Of a DNA stretch of 64,000 bases, positions 6,834 to 16,453 are shown in pieces. The notes under the pieces were generated by a model, which saw only the letters and a program-made list of their open reading frames with translations, was not told the origin of the DNA and searched no databases. Source of the DNA: Olivibacter domesticus (GTDB lineage: Bacteria > Bacteroidota > Bacteroidia > Sphingobacteriales > Sphingobacteriaceae). The stretch covers positions 1,645,662 to 1,709,661 of the forward strand of contig NZ_FOAF01000001.1 of NCBI RefSeq assembly GCF_900109575.1, given 5' to 3'. How positions within the stretch are numbered: position 1 is the stretch's first letter; the number at the start of each line of letters is the position of its first letter. The position numbers were made by a program, and so were the translations under genes.

Positions 6834-9698
6834 ATGAAAGTCGTAAAATTATATTTCGTCATTCTATTCCTCAGTTCTTTTATAAGGGAAACACAGGCAC
6901 AATTGTTCGAGAGAAAGGATCAAGCAGATACCTGGATGACCCGCGCCCAGCAAGCGCTTAAAAAAGGAAACTATCCAAAGGCGGTGGAATATGCTGAACA
7001 CGCTTTTAGCGAAAGGAAAAATGATGCCGACGTAAAACTACTCCTAGTTCGTAGCTATATACTGAACAAACAAGGTGTTAAGGCGAGACCTTTGGTGAGA
7101 GAAATAATTCGAGAGCATCCTGAATATCGAGATGCCTACCTGTACGGAATCAATATCGAACTGAACAGTCGCCAGCTGGCAGCAGCTGAGTCTATTGCAA
7201 ACCAGGCTATCCAGCAATTTCCCAATGATATTGATTTTATGGTAAAGCGATTGAGCATCTTGGACGAATCGCAGAAGTATATTCGAGCTGAAGATTATGC
7301 GGAGAACCTGCTGCGAAAATATCCAGATAACCAAAGGGTAAAGGATGCCTATACGGCACACTATGTGCAAAGTGCGCAACACTATAGAAGAGAAAATCTG
7401 GAACAACGTGCACTACAAGACTTAAACAAAGCGTTGGCTATTGATCCAGGTCATCATGATGCCCGTGAATTGTTGAAGAGTATCAACAAAGGCTCGGAAA
7501 ATATAAACGATCGATTGCAGCAGATTGAAGCAGCGCTGGAAAGTAAGCCGGGCGACTATAGTTTGTTGCTGGAGAAATTGAATATTCTCCGCGAAACCTA
7601 TCACTATGCTGAAGCATTAACTATTTGGCAACAGCTTCATAGACTTTTTCCAAGTGATACTAAAGTAAACGGCCTTGAGGTGGAATTGCGTAAGGAGGCG
7701 GCGACGTTCTATGCGCAAACAGATCCTTATTCCTTATATATTTCGTTATTAGATAAAAATCCTAATGATATTGAGACCCTTCGTAAATTAATTGCTTGGA
7801 GTTTAAGCAGAGGGGCTTACCGCGAGGGCCTGAGCTGGGTGAACAAAGGATTGCGACGAAATCCTAATGCTTTTGAGCTGCTTGCACAGAAAGTAGATTT
7901 ACTGGAATATACACAACGTTTTACGGAGGCGGCTGCGCTTGCGCAGCAGTTATACCAACAACGTCGGACAGACGACTGGAAAGAGCGCGTGGTTTATCTT
8001 AAGAATGCGAGTGCCCGTGAGTATATTGCGCAACAGCAATATCCAGAAGCACTGGACGAAGTGTCAGCAGGGTTGGTGTTGAATCCGCAAGATCCAGATT
8101 TATTGCGCACGCAGATTAATATTTATGCTTTGCAAAAAAGAATTAACCTTGCGATCAACGCTATCCGCACACTGAATCAGGTAGCACCCAGCAATCGTCT
8201 GCGTTTGCAGGAAGGCGTACTACTTATAGAGACGAAGCAATATGATGAAGGGCTATCTATTTTGCATCAGTTGCTGGAAGCTGAACCAACAAATGAAGAG
8301 ATTAAGCAGGCGTGGCTCGATCAAAACTTGGCCATCGGCAGAGATTTTATGCAACAAGAGGAGTTTCAGCTCGCAGTGGGTCCCTTGCGTAACGTTTTGC
8401 AAGTGCAAGCCAATAATCGTGATGCGTTGGATTACCTCGTCAACCTATACAGTGGGATAAATCAAGTGGACAGTGCCTTGTTTTTTGCAGATCAAGCATT
8501 ACAAGCTTTTCCCGACGATAAAGGTATTTTACTAAAGAAATCGGCCGTGTTGACGCAGATGAAACGGTATCAAGAAGCCAACGCCATTACAGAACAATTA
8601 ATTCGGCGATATCCCTATACAAAGAACTACCTAACGAGCTATTTGGAAAATCAGTACCTTGCTGCGTCTGCTTATAAAAAGGAAGGAGAACTAGATAGTG
8701 CTATCGCGATTTATCAAAAATTGCTTAGCTATGCTCCAAAGGATTCAACCGCTTTGCGTAGCCTGACTGATTACTACCTAGAGCAAAAAGATTATTCCCA
8801 AGCACTTACTTTTGCCGAACGAGGCGTGGCGGCCCATCCCGAGTTGGGAGTATTTATGCTGAGAAAGGCCCAAGCATTAGAAGGGCAAGCTAACTTCGCT
8901 GCCGCGTCAGCTGCTGCGGATTCAGCTTTTATGCAGGCACCCACCTTGGTTAACAGGTCCTATGCCGATTATTTAAAAAGCAAAACCCTTAAAAATCAAT
9001 TTGGCCTATTTTTTCTAAAGAGCTCTTACGATTATTCTGATGAGAATTACGATATAGCTACTATTGAGTACCGCCGGTTTACTAAACATGGATCATGGGC
9101 AACCCGTATAAATTATGCCGGACGAAAACAGGGCACAGGATTACAAGGCGAGTTGGAATTATATTATAACCACAATAAAAGTCTGTATTCCTATGCCACT
9201 GCAGCCTATGCTAGTAAGCTTGTGTTTCCAGAATGGCGGTTAGGGTATTCTTTGTTCAAAAACCTAAAAAAAGAGTGGGAAGTTGAACTTGGAGTTCGTT
9301 ATTTAAAGGCAGATAGTAACTATTCCGCATTCTCTGGCGTTGCTTCCGTTGGTAAAACAATAGGCGATTTTTGGTTTAACCTGCGCGGTTATGCTATTTT
9401 TGACCAAGAAAATACTAATAGCTCTTTTAACCTAGGATCTCGGTACTACATGAACAGACGGCAGGATTATTTTTCAGTAAATTTAGGATTAGGTACTTCA
9501 CCTGATGACCGAAGCCGATTGGTATTATTCCCGAATCTGCAAGGGCTTCTTACACGCTTTGTGGGGGCAGGTTTTAATAAAACATTTGCCTATCGCACTA
9601 CTGTAGGAATCAATGCCACTTGGATTACCCAAAAAATAGGGGACGATATTTATCAAAACCAACATGATATCTATTTTACCTTGATGCGTAAATTTTAA
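6834..9698 (+). CDS. TPR-repeat protein with YaiO-type outer-membrane beta-barrel
   Basis: This 954-residue exported protein has a signal peptide ending near ETQA-Q (about residue 22), a long array of tetratricopeptide repeats (about 30-700) and a C-terminal region of alternating aromatic beta strands ending in F (about 720-954), typical of the YaiO outer-membrane barrel family. The plan of periplasmic TPR superhelix plus barrel is that of PgaA, BcsC and NfrA, which pass polysaccharide through the outer membrane. Lying directly after two GT2 synthases, it is the probable exporter of their product. Confidence 0.88.
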   Translation: MKVVKLYFVILFLSSFIRETQAQLFERKDQADTWMTRAQQALKKGNYPKAVEYAEHAFSERKNDADVKLLLVRSYILNKQGVKARPLVREIIREHPEYRDAYLYGINIELNSRQLAAAESIANQAIQQFPNDIDFMVKRLSILDESQKYIRAEDYAENLLRKYPDNQRVKDAYTAHYVQSAQHYRRENLEQRALQDLNKALAIDPGHHDARELLKSINKGSENINDRLQQIEAALESKPGDYSLLLEKLNILRETYHYAEALTIWQQLHRLFPSDTKVNGLEVELRKEAATFYAQTDPYSLYISLLDKNPNDIETLRKLIAWSLSRGAYREGLSWVNKGLRRNPNAFELLAQKVDLLEYTQRFTEAAALAQQLYQQRRTDDWKERVVYLKNASAREYIAQQQYPEALDEVSAGLVLNPQDPDLLRTQINIYALQKRINLAINAIRTLNQVAPSNRLRLQEGVLLIETKQYDEGLSILHQLLEAEPTNEEIKQAWLDQNLAIGRDFMQQEEFQLAVGPLRNVLQVQANNRDALDYLVNLYSGINQVDSALFFADQALQAFPDDKGILLKKSAVLTQMKRYQEANAITEQLIRRYPYTKNYLTSYLENQYLAASAYKKEGELDSAIAIYQKLLSYAPKDSTALRSLTDYYLEQKDYSQALTFAERGVAAHPELGVFMLRKAQALEGQANFAAASAAADSAFMQAPTLVNRSYADYLKSKTLKNQFGLFFLKSSYDYSDENYDIATIEYRRFTKHGSWATRINYAGRKQGTGLQGELELYYNHNKSLYSYATAAYASKLVFPEWRLGYSLFKNLKKEWEVELGVRYLKADSNYSAFSGVASVGKTIGDFWFNLRGYAIFDQENTNSSFNLGSRYYMNRRQDYFSVNLGLGTSPDDRSRLVLFPNLQGLLTRFVGAGFNKTFAYRTTVGINATWITQKIGDDIYQNQHDIYFTLMRKF

Positions 9699-9705
9699 GA
9701 CATGC

Positions 9706-11970
9706 ATGCATATGACGACCTATAGAACAAGTTTCATTCTCTGTTTACTGCTTGTCAGTATTTCCGCCTGTTCTTCCGCATCACTCCCTGTTGTTATCAA
9801 AGGTGTGGCAACGAGTGAGATTATCCTGACTAGCTATGCCACTGCACGCGAAGAGCAAGCAGCGCATGTGCTGCAGCGGCATGTCGAGTTAATAACAGGT
9901 ACACGTATTCCGATTGTAACAGGAGCCACATCTGCTAAGAAAACACATATCTGGATCGGACAAGCTGCCCTTGATAAAAAAGGCGATCTCGAAACGATCA
10001 CCTTAGCCGGGGAAGGTCACGCTTTGCTAACCGAGGCGCCAAATGTATACATTGTCGGACATAAGGGGAAGAGCGTTCTTTATGGCGTGTATAGCCTCCT
10101 TGAAACCCATTTCGGTGTCCGCAAATACGATGCCGGCCCTGTAAGCTTTAAAAAGCGAAGCGATTTAGTTTTGCCGGATCATTTGCACGAGCTGTTTGAA
10201 TCCCCCTTTATATATAGAGAATCTTTTTATCCAACGTCTACCAATGCTGAATATTTGGATTGGCACAAATTACACCGATTTGAAGATCTGTGGGGCGTTT
10301 GGGGGCATTCCTTTTTTAAATTTCTCCCGCCCGAAACCTATTTTAAGGCGCACCCCGAATATTATGCGTCGGTGAATGGAAAACGCCAGGCCACTCAGCT
10401 GTGCCTAAGCAACGCGGCCGTTTTACAATTAACAATCGCTTGGTTTAAAGAAAAAATAGCGGCTAATCCAGACGCTAGCTATTGGTCTATCGCTCCTATG
10501 GACGGGGCAGGTTATTGTACCTGTTCACTATGCAGCAAAGCAGATGCAGAAGAAGGTGGCCCGCAGGGTTCTCTGATCCGTTTTGTAAACGCTATAGCAA
10601 AAGAGTTTCCTGCGCAGCAATTTACCACCTTGGCATACGGATATACAGCCAACGCACCCCGCAAAACTAAACCAGCTAAAAACGTTTTCATTCAGCTGAG
10701 TACGATCGACGCCAATCGGCAGCTCCCCCTCTCGTCGGAACCAAAATCTGCTGCCTTTAGGAAACAATTGCAAGATTGGGCTGGCTGTACCGATAATTTA
10801 TTTATTTGGGATTATACTACGCAGTTTACCGCTTACCTAAATCCTTTTCCAATGTATGATACCTACCAAGAGAATATGCAGTATCTATCCGCTCATGGTG
10901 TAAAAGGAGTATTTGAACAAGGTGGTGGTTCTACTTTTTCAGATATGGCGCCTCTGGTTTCTTATTTACAAGCAAAATTACTTTGGAATCCAAAAGCAGA
11001 CCCCTTTGCTATCCGCAAAGACTTTCTAAATGGTTACTACGGAAAAGCTGCTTCCTTTATAGACGCTTACCTAAATATGTTGTTGAAGGCGCGCGATGAA
11101 AGCCACGCTATTTTGGATATTTATGGCAGTCCGATATTAAGTAGGACTAACTATCTTAGTCCACAATGGATTGAACGCTATAGTGAGCTATTGGATGAGG
11201 CTGAGGCATCAGTAGAAGGCAGTCCCTTATTTTCAAAGCGTGTGGAGGCCGTTCGCTTAAGCCTTGAATATGCTGTTTTGCAACAGTCGCGAAGTTTCGG
11301 CGTATATCCACATGGTTACTTAGAAAAGCTCGGTAGCGCCTATCAGGTAAAAACAAATTGGCCAGCTCGTATAAAGCATTTCGTTTTCCAAGCTAAAGAA
11401 CATGGAGTACAAGAGTTAGCAGAAGGCGGGGCATCACCAGATGCATATGCCGCTGAATGGCAGGAGATATTTGCCAATCCCTATTTACCGTCTCTTTTAC
11501 TAGGGCAGCAAGTAGAATTAAAAGGTGATTATGTGCTTGATTATCCTGCAAACGGACCGCAAACATTAACAGACGGTTTAGTAGGCAATACCGATTTTAG
11601 TTATAACTGGTTGTTATTTGAAGGGCTTGATGCCGATGCAATCATTAAGTTGCCCTTGCTAGCAAACCAATCAATATCGCTGCGGTTTAATTACCTTATA
11701 GATCCCCGCCACTATATATTTTCGCCTTTACAAGTGCTTATTCAAGCCTCACGCGATGGCAAAAATTTTCAAACGCTAAAAGAGCAATCATTAGAAGAAA
11801 ACTATACAGAAGGCACTAAGGTACAGCAAAAAGAACTTACATTTCAAATTTCCAGTGAGATGAAATACATGAGATTAATACTGAAATGCCCAAACGAGCT
11901 CCCGAACTGGTTTTCGGGTGCACGTACGAGAAAACCACTTATCGCCTTGGATGAAATAACCTTAAAATAA
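9706..11970 (+). CDS. DUF4838 lipoprotein, glycosidase-like
   Basis: This 754-residue protein has a lipoprotein signal (LLLVSISAC, Cys at about 22-23). An N-terminal domain resembles the alpha-glucuronidase/GH20-type accessory domain (about 25-160). The DUF4838 region (about 190-450) has family features such as the Cys cluster YCTCSLC and an aromatic-rich pocket. The C-terminal ~150 residues look like a carbohydrate-binding beta-sandwich. It follows the exporter by 7 bases, so a role in trimming or modifying the exported glycan, as PgaB does for PNAG, is reasonable. Catalytic residues are not established for DUF4838. An alternative Met lies two codons downstream of the start used. Confidence 0.85.
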   Translation: MHMTTYRTSFILCLLLVSISACSSASLPVVIKGVATSEIILTSYATAREEQAAHVLQRHVELITGTRIPIVTGATSAKKTHIWIGQAALDKKGDLETITLAGEGHALLTEAPNVYIVGHKGKSVLYGVYSLLETHFGVRKYDAGPVSFKKRSDLVLPDHLHELFESPFIYRESFYPTSTNAEYLDWHKLHRFEDLWGVWGHSFFKFLPPETYFKAHPEYYASVNGKRQATQLCLSNAAVLQLTIAWFKEKIAANPDASYWSIAPMDGAGYCTCSLCSKADAEEGGPQGSLIRFVNAIAKEFPAQQFTTLAYGYTANAPRKTKPAKNVFIQLSTIDANRQLPLSSEPKSAAFRKQLQDWAGCTDNLFIWDYTTQFTAYLNPFPMYDTYQENMQYLSAHGVKGVFEQGGGSTFSDMAPLVSYLQAKLLWNPKADPFAIRKDFLNGYYGKAASFIDAYLNMLLKARDESHAILDIYGSPILSRTNYLSPQWIERYSELLDEAEASVEGSPLFSKRVEAVRLSLEYAVLQQSRSFGVYPHGYLEKLGSAYQVKTNWPARIKHFVFQAKEHGVQELAEGGASPDAYAAEWQEIFANPYLPSLLLGQQVELKGDYVLDYPANGPQTLTDGLVGNTDFSYNWLLFEGLDADAIIKLPLLANQSISLRFNYLIDPRHYIFSPLQVLIQASRDGKNFQTLKEQSLEENYTEGTKVQQKELTFQISSEMKYMRLILKCPNELPNWFSGARTRKPLIALDEITLK

Positions 11971-12062
11971 TAGTGTGAAAAGAAAGAGAATTACTGCGTA
12001 ATTGTTTGTGCATATATGTATAATGTATTTAATTAATGAACTAAAGAAGTCTTTATTTGTTG

Positions 12063-12070
12063 TATTTTTG
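12063..12070 (+). promoter_or_regulatory. Candidate Bacteroidota -7 element before the hybrid kinase
   Basis: TATTTTTG matches the Bacteroidota -7 consensus TAnnTTTG and ends 22 bases before the kinase start codon. No convincing -33 TTG is seen at the usual spacing, so this is a weak call. Confidence 0.25.
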
Positions 12071-12092
12071 ATCAAATAAAATCAAATTTAAG

Positions 12093-15000
12093 ATGAACCA
12101 TCCAGTTCCTAAAAATGAGAAAGAACGTGTACAAGCCCTGAGAAATTATGGTATACTTGACTCTTTGGAAGAGGATGAATTTAATAACATTACCGAAGCG
12201 GCAAGCTTAATATGTGATACCTCCATTTCACTTATATCTCTTATTGACGAAAACCGACAGTGGATAAAAGCTAAAAAAGGAATTGATATTACCGAGACAC
12301 ACAGAAGTGATTCGGTATGTCAGTATACCATTTTAGGTGATAAAATTTTTGAAGTTACGGATTTGTCGAAAGATGTGCGATTTTTGGGCAATCGGGATTT
12401 GACGGACGGTTCTCAGCTTTCCTTTTATGCGGGATTTCCTTTAATAGATCCTAATGGTTACGCATTGGGAGCGTTATGCGTTATTGACAAACAGCCTAAA
12501 AAACTTAACAGAAAACAAAAGCGATTATTGGAGCTTTTAGCTAAAAATGTAGTTACTTTAATTTTAGAAAGAAAACACACGCAAGAGGCCAAATATTTTG
12601 CCAAGCTATTTGTCATATCCAAAGATCTTATTAGTTCCGTTATGTTAGACGGAACAATAAAAATGGTAAACCCAGCTTTTCGAAATCTTTTAGGATGGAA
12701 AGAGGAAGATTTATTAGAACGGAACATTTTGGAATTTGTTTACCAGGAAGATCTGAAAAAAACGGAAGAAGAACTCGGGAGCAGGAGTTTAGGAAAGTCG
12801 ACAATCCATTTTACGAATCGTCTATTGACGAAGGATGGTAATCACAGAACTATTCAATGGTCAGTAAATCCTAACAGCATTGAAAATCAAGTATTTGTTG
12901 TCGGCCGGGATATTACTGTAGAAACGATCAAAAATCAGGAACTTGAGATAAGCGAAAATAAACTTCGTTCTTTTTTTGAAAATTCCCAAGGGCTTATGTG
13001 CACGCACGACCTATCGGGAAATTTTTTATCAGTTAACCAAGCAGGTGCAGCCATATTAGGCTACGAAAAGAGTGAAATTCTAGGCATGTCGTTATTCGAC
13101 TTGGTTCCTTCTTACCATCATGAATTTTTGCAAAATTATCTAAAAAAAATCAAAGAAAACCGAAAGGATTCAGGTTTAATGAAAACACTTCACAAAAATG
13201 GAGATCCTTTATTTTGGCTATATAACAATGTTTTAGAGCAAGATGCAGACGGAAACGACTATGTAATCGGTAATGCAATTGATATGACCGAACGTTTAAA
13301 GTTGGAACGGGATCTAAAAAAAACAAAGGAAATGTTAGAGCAGACCAACCTCGTTTCAAAAGTAGGTGGCTGGGAGGTCGATTTGGTTAATAATCGGACA
13401 ATATGGTCGGATGTTACCAAGCGCATTCATGAAGTACCTGCAGATTATGAGCCAAACACTCAAAAAGCTTTAGCTTTTTACGAAGATGAAAGTCGGGAAG
13501 TTATTCAAGAGGCTTTTCAAGACGCCATTACAAAGGGAATACCTTATGATCTCGAATTACAGTTGCTTACAGCAAAAGGGCGGTTAATATGGGTCAGAAG
13601 CTATGGTCAACCTGAAATAGTTGATGGTGTTTGCAAACGTGTGTACGGTGCCTTTCAAGACATTACGGAAAGTCATGAAAAGAACCAGGAATTAAAAAAA
13701 GCAAAACTCTTGGCAGAACAGGCTAGTAAAGCCAAATCTGAATTTTTAGCAAATATGAGCCATGAGATTAGAACACCTCTCAACGGCGTTATAGGTTTCA
13801 CAGATCTTATATTAAAAACAGCTTTAAATGAAACACAGAAAGAGTATCTCGCAATTGTAAATGACTCTGCAATTTCGCTTTTGGCAATCATAAATGATAT
13901 CTTGGATTTCTCTAAAATAGAAGCGGGTAAACTTGAGTTGAATATAGAGAAGGTCGACTTATTTGATTTAGGCGAACAGGTTACTAATGTAATCACTTAC
14001 CAAGCACAAAAGAAAGGCTTGGAGTTACTTCTTGATATCTCTCCTTATCTTCCTCGTTTCATATGGGCTGATGACGCAAGGCTAAAACAGATATTGATTA
14101 ATTTATTAGGAAATGCCATCAAATTCACCGAAGCAGGAGAAATTGAACTTAAAATAGAAGAAATCGAAAGAAGTTCGCAAGAAAATAAATTAACACTAAG
14201 ATTCTTCGTAACCGATACGGGAATCGGAATTCAACCTGATAAACAGCAGAAGATTTTTGAAGCCTTTGCACAAGAGGATAGCACAATTAGTAAGAAATAT
14301 GGTGGAACCGGTTTGGGATTAACAATTTCCAATAAGCTACTAGGATTGATGGGAAGCACATTAGCTTTAAAAAGCGATGTGGGATTTGGTAGTACATTTT
14401 ATTTCGATCTCGAACTTTCGTACGAAGATGGCGATCCAGCGCATAATGGAGATTTGGTAGACATCCAATCTGTTTTAGTTGTGGACGATAATGAACACAA
14501 CCGAATGATATTGAAAAGAATGCTATCATCAAAACAAATCGATGTTGAATCGGTAAACAATGGTTTTGATGCCTTGCAAAAGTTATATGACGGTAAAAGC
14601 TATGATTTATTGATTATAGATTACCATATGCCTATCATAGACGGATTGGAGGTGATCCGGAAAATACGGCAAAACACTATTAGTGAAAATTTTCAAGTGC
14701 CCATTATTTTGCTACATAGTTCATCTGAAGATGGTACAATTATCAGAGAGACGAAAGACTTAGCGGTAAGCCATTTAACAAAGCCGATTAATTCGAGAGA
14801 CATGTATGAAGCACTAAAAAAAATACATAACATCGGTAACGTTGAGGTATTTGGTATCGATAGTTCAACATCAGATATCGTCACTTCTTCTTTTGAGGTA
14901 TTGATTGCTGAAGACAATACGGTAAATATGTTGCTAACCAGTACAATTATTACGAGAGTTGCACCTAAGATTCGCATTTCCAAGGCAGAGAATGGTTTAC

Positions 15001-15611
15001 TGGCCGTCGAAGCATGTAGAGCGCAGATGCCAGATCTTATCTTTATGGATATCCAAATGCCTGAGCTCAATGGCTTGGAAGCAGCACGCCGTATTCGACT
15101 GCTACCTTACGGCAATGATGTGATTATTATAGCCCTTACCGCGGGCAATGTGAAGGGAGAAAGGGAAAAGTGTCTAGCCGCTGGTTTTAATGATTTTATT
15201 GCCAAGCCTATTGTTGAAAAAGATATAGAATCGAAAATCAAAAAGTGGTTAGCGCCAAAAAATGAGGAGGATATAGATGAACAAATGCATTTTAACAGCA
15301 AAAAAATTGAAGAGTATGCTGATGGGGACGAACAATTTGCCCGAGAACTCATAAAAGTTACCATCTCCGAATTGGAAAAAGCGAGTCAAAAACTTCAGGA
15401 AGGAAAGGAGTTAGATCTACTTTCTCTTAATCAGTTAGGACATAAACTTTCAGGAACAGCAAGTGCCGCGGGTTTAATTGTGTTGACAGAATTAGCCAAT
15501 AAGTTAGAGAAATCAAATAGTTTAGAGGAGGTGAATGCAAATATGTTGGTAAGCCAAATCCAACATGAAATACAAGTGATTAATGCGTTTTTTAAACGTA
15601 AATTTAGCTAA
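12093..15611 (+). CDS. Hybrid sensor histidine kinase GAF-PAS-PAS-PAS-HisKA-HATPase-REC-REC-HPt
   Basis: A 1172-residue, apparently cytoplasmic phosphorelay protein. Domains in order: GAF (about 20-160), three PAS domains (about 170-285, 290-410, 420-535), HisKA with H557 in MSHEIRTPLNG, HATPase (NLLGNAIKF, DTGIGI, GGTGLGL), receiver 1 with D843, receiver 2 with D986, and an HPt with H1117 in GHKLSGTA. It therefore contains every step of a four-step relay except the final receiver. The stand-alone receiver genes at 15627 (16 bases downstream) and 2315 are natural acceptors. No membrane segments are seen, so the input is probably a small molecule or redox state. Confidence 0.95.
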   Translation: MNHPVPKNEKERVQALRNYGILDSLEEDEFNNITEAASLICDTSISLISLIDENRQWIKAKKGIDITETHRSDSVCQYTILGDKIFEVTDLSKDVRFLGNRDLTDGSQLSFYAGFPLIDPNGYALGALCVIDKQPKKLNRKQKRLLELLAKNVVTLILERKHTQEAKYFAKLFVISKDLISSVMLDGTIKMVNPAFRNLLGWKEEDLLERNILEFVYQEDLKKTEEELGSRSLGKSTIHFTNRLLTKDGNHRTIQWSVNPNSIENQVFVVGRDITVETIKNQELEISENKLRSFFENSQGLMCTHDLSGNFLSVNQAGAAILGYEKSEILGMSLFDLVPSYHHEFLQNYLKKIKENRKDSGLMKTLHKNGDPLFWLYNNVLEQDADGNDYVIGNAIDMTERLKLERDLKKTKEMLEQTNLVSKVGGWEVDLVNNRTIWSDVTKRIHEVPADYEPNTQKALAFYEDESREVIQEAFQDAITKGIPYDLELQLLTAKGRLIWVRSYGQPEIVDGVCKRVYGAFQDITESHEKNQELKKAKLLAEQASKAKSEFLANMSHEIRTPLNGVIGFTDLILKTALNETQKEYLAIVNDSAISLLAIINDILDFSKIEAGKLELNIEKVDLFDLGEQVTNVITYQAQKKGLELLLDISPYLPRFIWADDARLKQILINLLGNAIKFTEAGEIELKIEEIERSSQENKLTLRFFVTDTGIGIQPDKQQKIFEAFAQEDSTISKKYGGTGLGLTISNKLLGLMGSTLALKSDVGFGSTFYFDLELSYEDGDPAHNGDLVDIQSVLVVDDNEHNRMILKRMLSSKQIDVESVNNGFDALQKLYDGKSYDLLIIDYHMPIIDGLEVIRKIRQNTISENFQVPIILLHSSSEDGTIIRETKDLAVSHLTKPINSRDMYEALKKIHNIGNVEVFGIDSSTSDIVTSSFEVLIAEDNTVNMLLTSTIITRVAPKIRISKAENGLLAVEACRAQMPDLIFMDIQMPELNGLEAARRIRLLPYGNDVIIIALTAGNVKGEREKCLAAGFNDFIAKPIVEKDIESKIKKWLAPKNEEDIDEQMHFNSKKIEEYADGDEQFARELIKVTISELEKASQKLQEGKELDLLSLNQLGHKLSGTASAAGLIVLTELANKLEKSNSLEEVNANMLVSQIQHEIQVINAFFKRKFS

Positions 15612-15626
15612 ATAGGAAAAGAGCGT

Positions 15627-15995
15627 ATGTTGATTTTAATTGCGGAAGACGACGAACACCTTCGTAAGGTATTGCAAATCAGGCTGTTAAAAGATGGATA
15701 TCAAGTTATTGTAGCCACAGACGGCCAAGACGCGCTGGATAAGCTCTCGAGCCATTTTCCTGATTTAGTAATAACAGATATTGTGATGCCTTACATATCA
15801 GGGTTAGAGGTGGTTAAATTTGTAAAGGCAAATACAGAGAGGCAGGTTCCCGTGATTGTTCTTTCTGCTTTAGGCCAAGAGGAAATTGTGCAGGAAGCTT
15901 TCCTGTTGGGCGCCGATGATTTTATCGTTAAGCCATTTAGCCTCGCCGAGTTTGTGCTTCGTCTCAGACGATTTGCATTAATGATTAAAAACTGA
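15627..15995 (+). CDS. Single-domain response regulator (CheY-like)
   Basis: This 122-residue receiver has the acidic cluster AEDDE, phospho-acceptor Asp in LVITDIVMP, switch Ser in IVLSAL and Lys in IVKPF. It starts 16 bases after the hybrid kinase and is almost certainly its partner. There is no output domain. With the similar receiver at 2315 it brackets the polysaccharide locus. Confidence 0.92.
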   Translation: MLILIAEDDEHLRKVLQIRLLKDGYQVIVATDGQDALDKLSSHFPDLVITDIVMPYISGLEVVKFVKANTERQVPVIVLSALGQEEIVQEAFLLGADDFIVKPFSLAEFVLRLRRFALMIKN

Positions 15996-16009
15996 TGCAC
16001 ATCGGTTTC

Positions 16010-16237
16010 AGTTGTATTGATTGTATAAACCTGCACGAGGTAAGCCTGGGAGCCGAGCGAAATTTTGATTTCCGAAGGAAGGATGGGCATATGAACCGCT
16101 ATTCGATTAATCTGCAGCATGGTTCTTTACTGCTTATGAAAGGCGATCTGCAGCTTTACCGGGAGGGAACACAGATAGCTAAATCGAGCGCAATTATAAG
16201 TCCTAGGATAAATCTGACGTTTAGAAAGGTGATGTGA
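16010..16237 (+). pseudogene. AlkB-family dioxygenase C-terminal relic
   Basis: The frame carries the last third of an AlkB-type 2-oxoglutarate/Fe(II) dioxygenase: HEVSLGAERNFDFR, INLQHGSLLLMKGDLQ and the 2-oxoglutarate-binding SPRINLTFR. The N-terminal two thirds, with the HxD iron ligands, are absent, and the segment where the distal His ligand lies (LYREGTQIAKS) no longer shows it. The open frame begins on the stop codon of the receiver gene, so any translation would be accidental. It is a decayed fragment. Confidence 0.7.
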
Positions 16238-16293
16238 ATATTTGAAAAAGCAGACTGATGGTTGTCATAAACACAAATTTAACTACAAGCCAT

Positions 16294-16453
16294 TTAAGTA
16301 ATTACTGCTTCATCTCTTGTTTGACCTGTTTTCTTTTTGCAGTCTTCCTACCAATTCATCCTCCTGCCCTTCTGTGTAGGTTAGATCATCATCTGTTAAT
16401 TCACCCCACTTTTGCTTAACTTTCCCTTTCAGCTCGTTCCAAGAATTGCGAAT
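16294..16453 (-). pseudogene. CsbD-like stress protein relic with frameshift
   Basis: Minus-strand codons directly after the stop of the neighbouring gene read [19 protein letters not shown] and then [19 protein letters not shown], the CsbD family signature. The first few residues including the start Met are missing. A one-base insertion in the A-run near 16335 then shifts the frame; removing it restores [11 protein letters not shown], the usual CsbD continuation. Both lesions point to a pseudogene of a normally ~60-residue protein. Confidence 0.7.
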
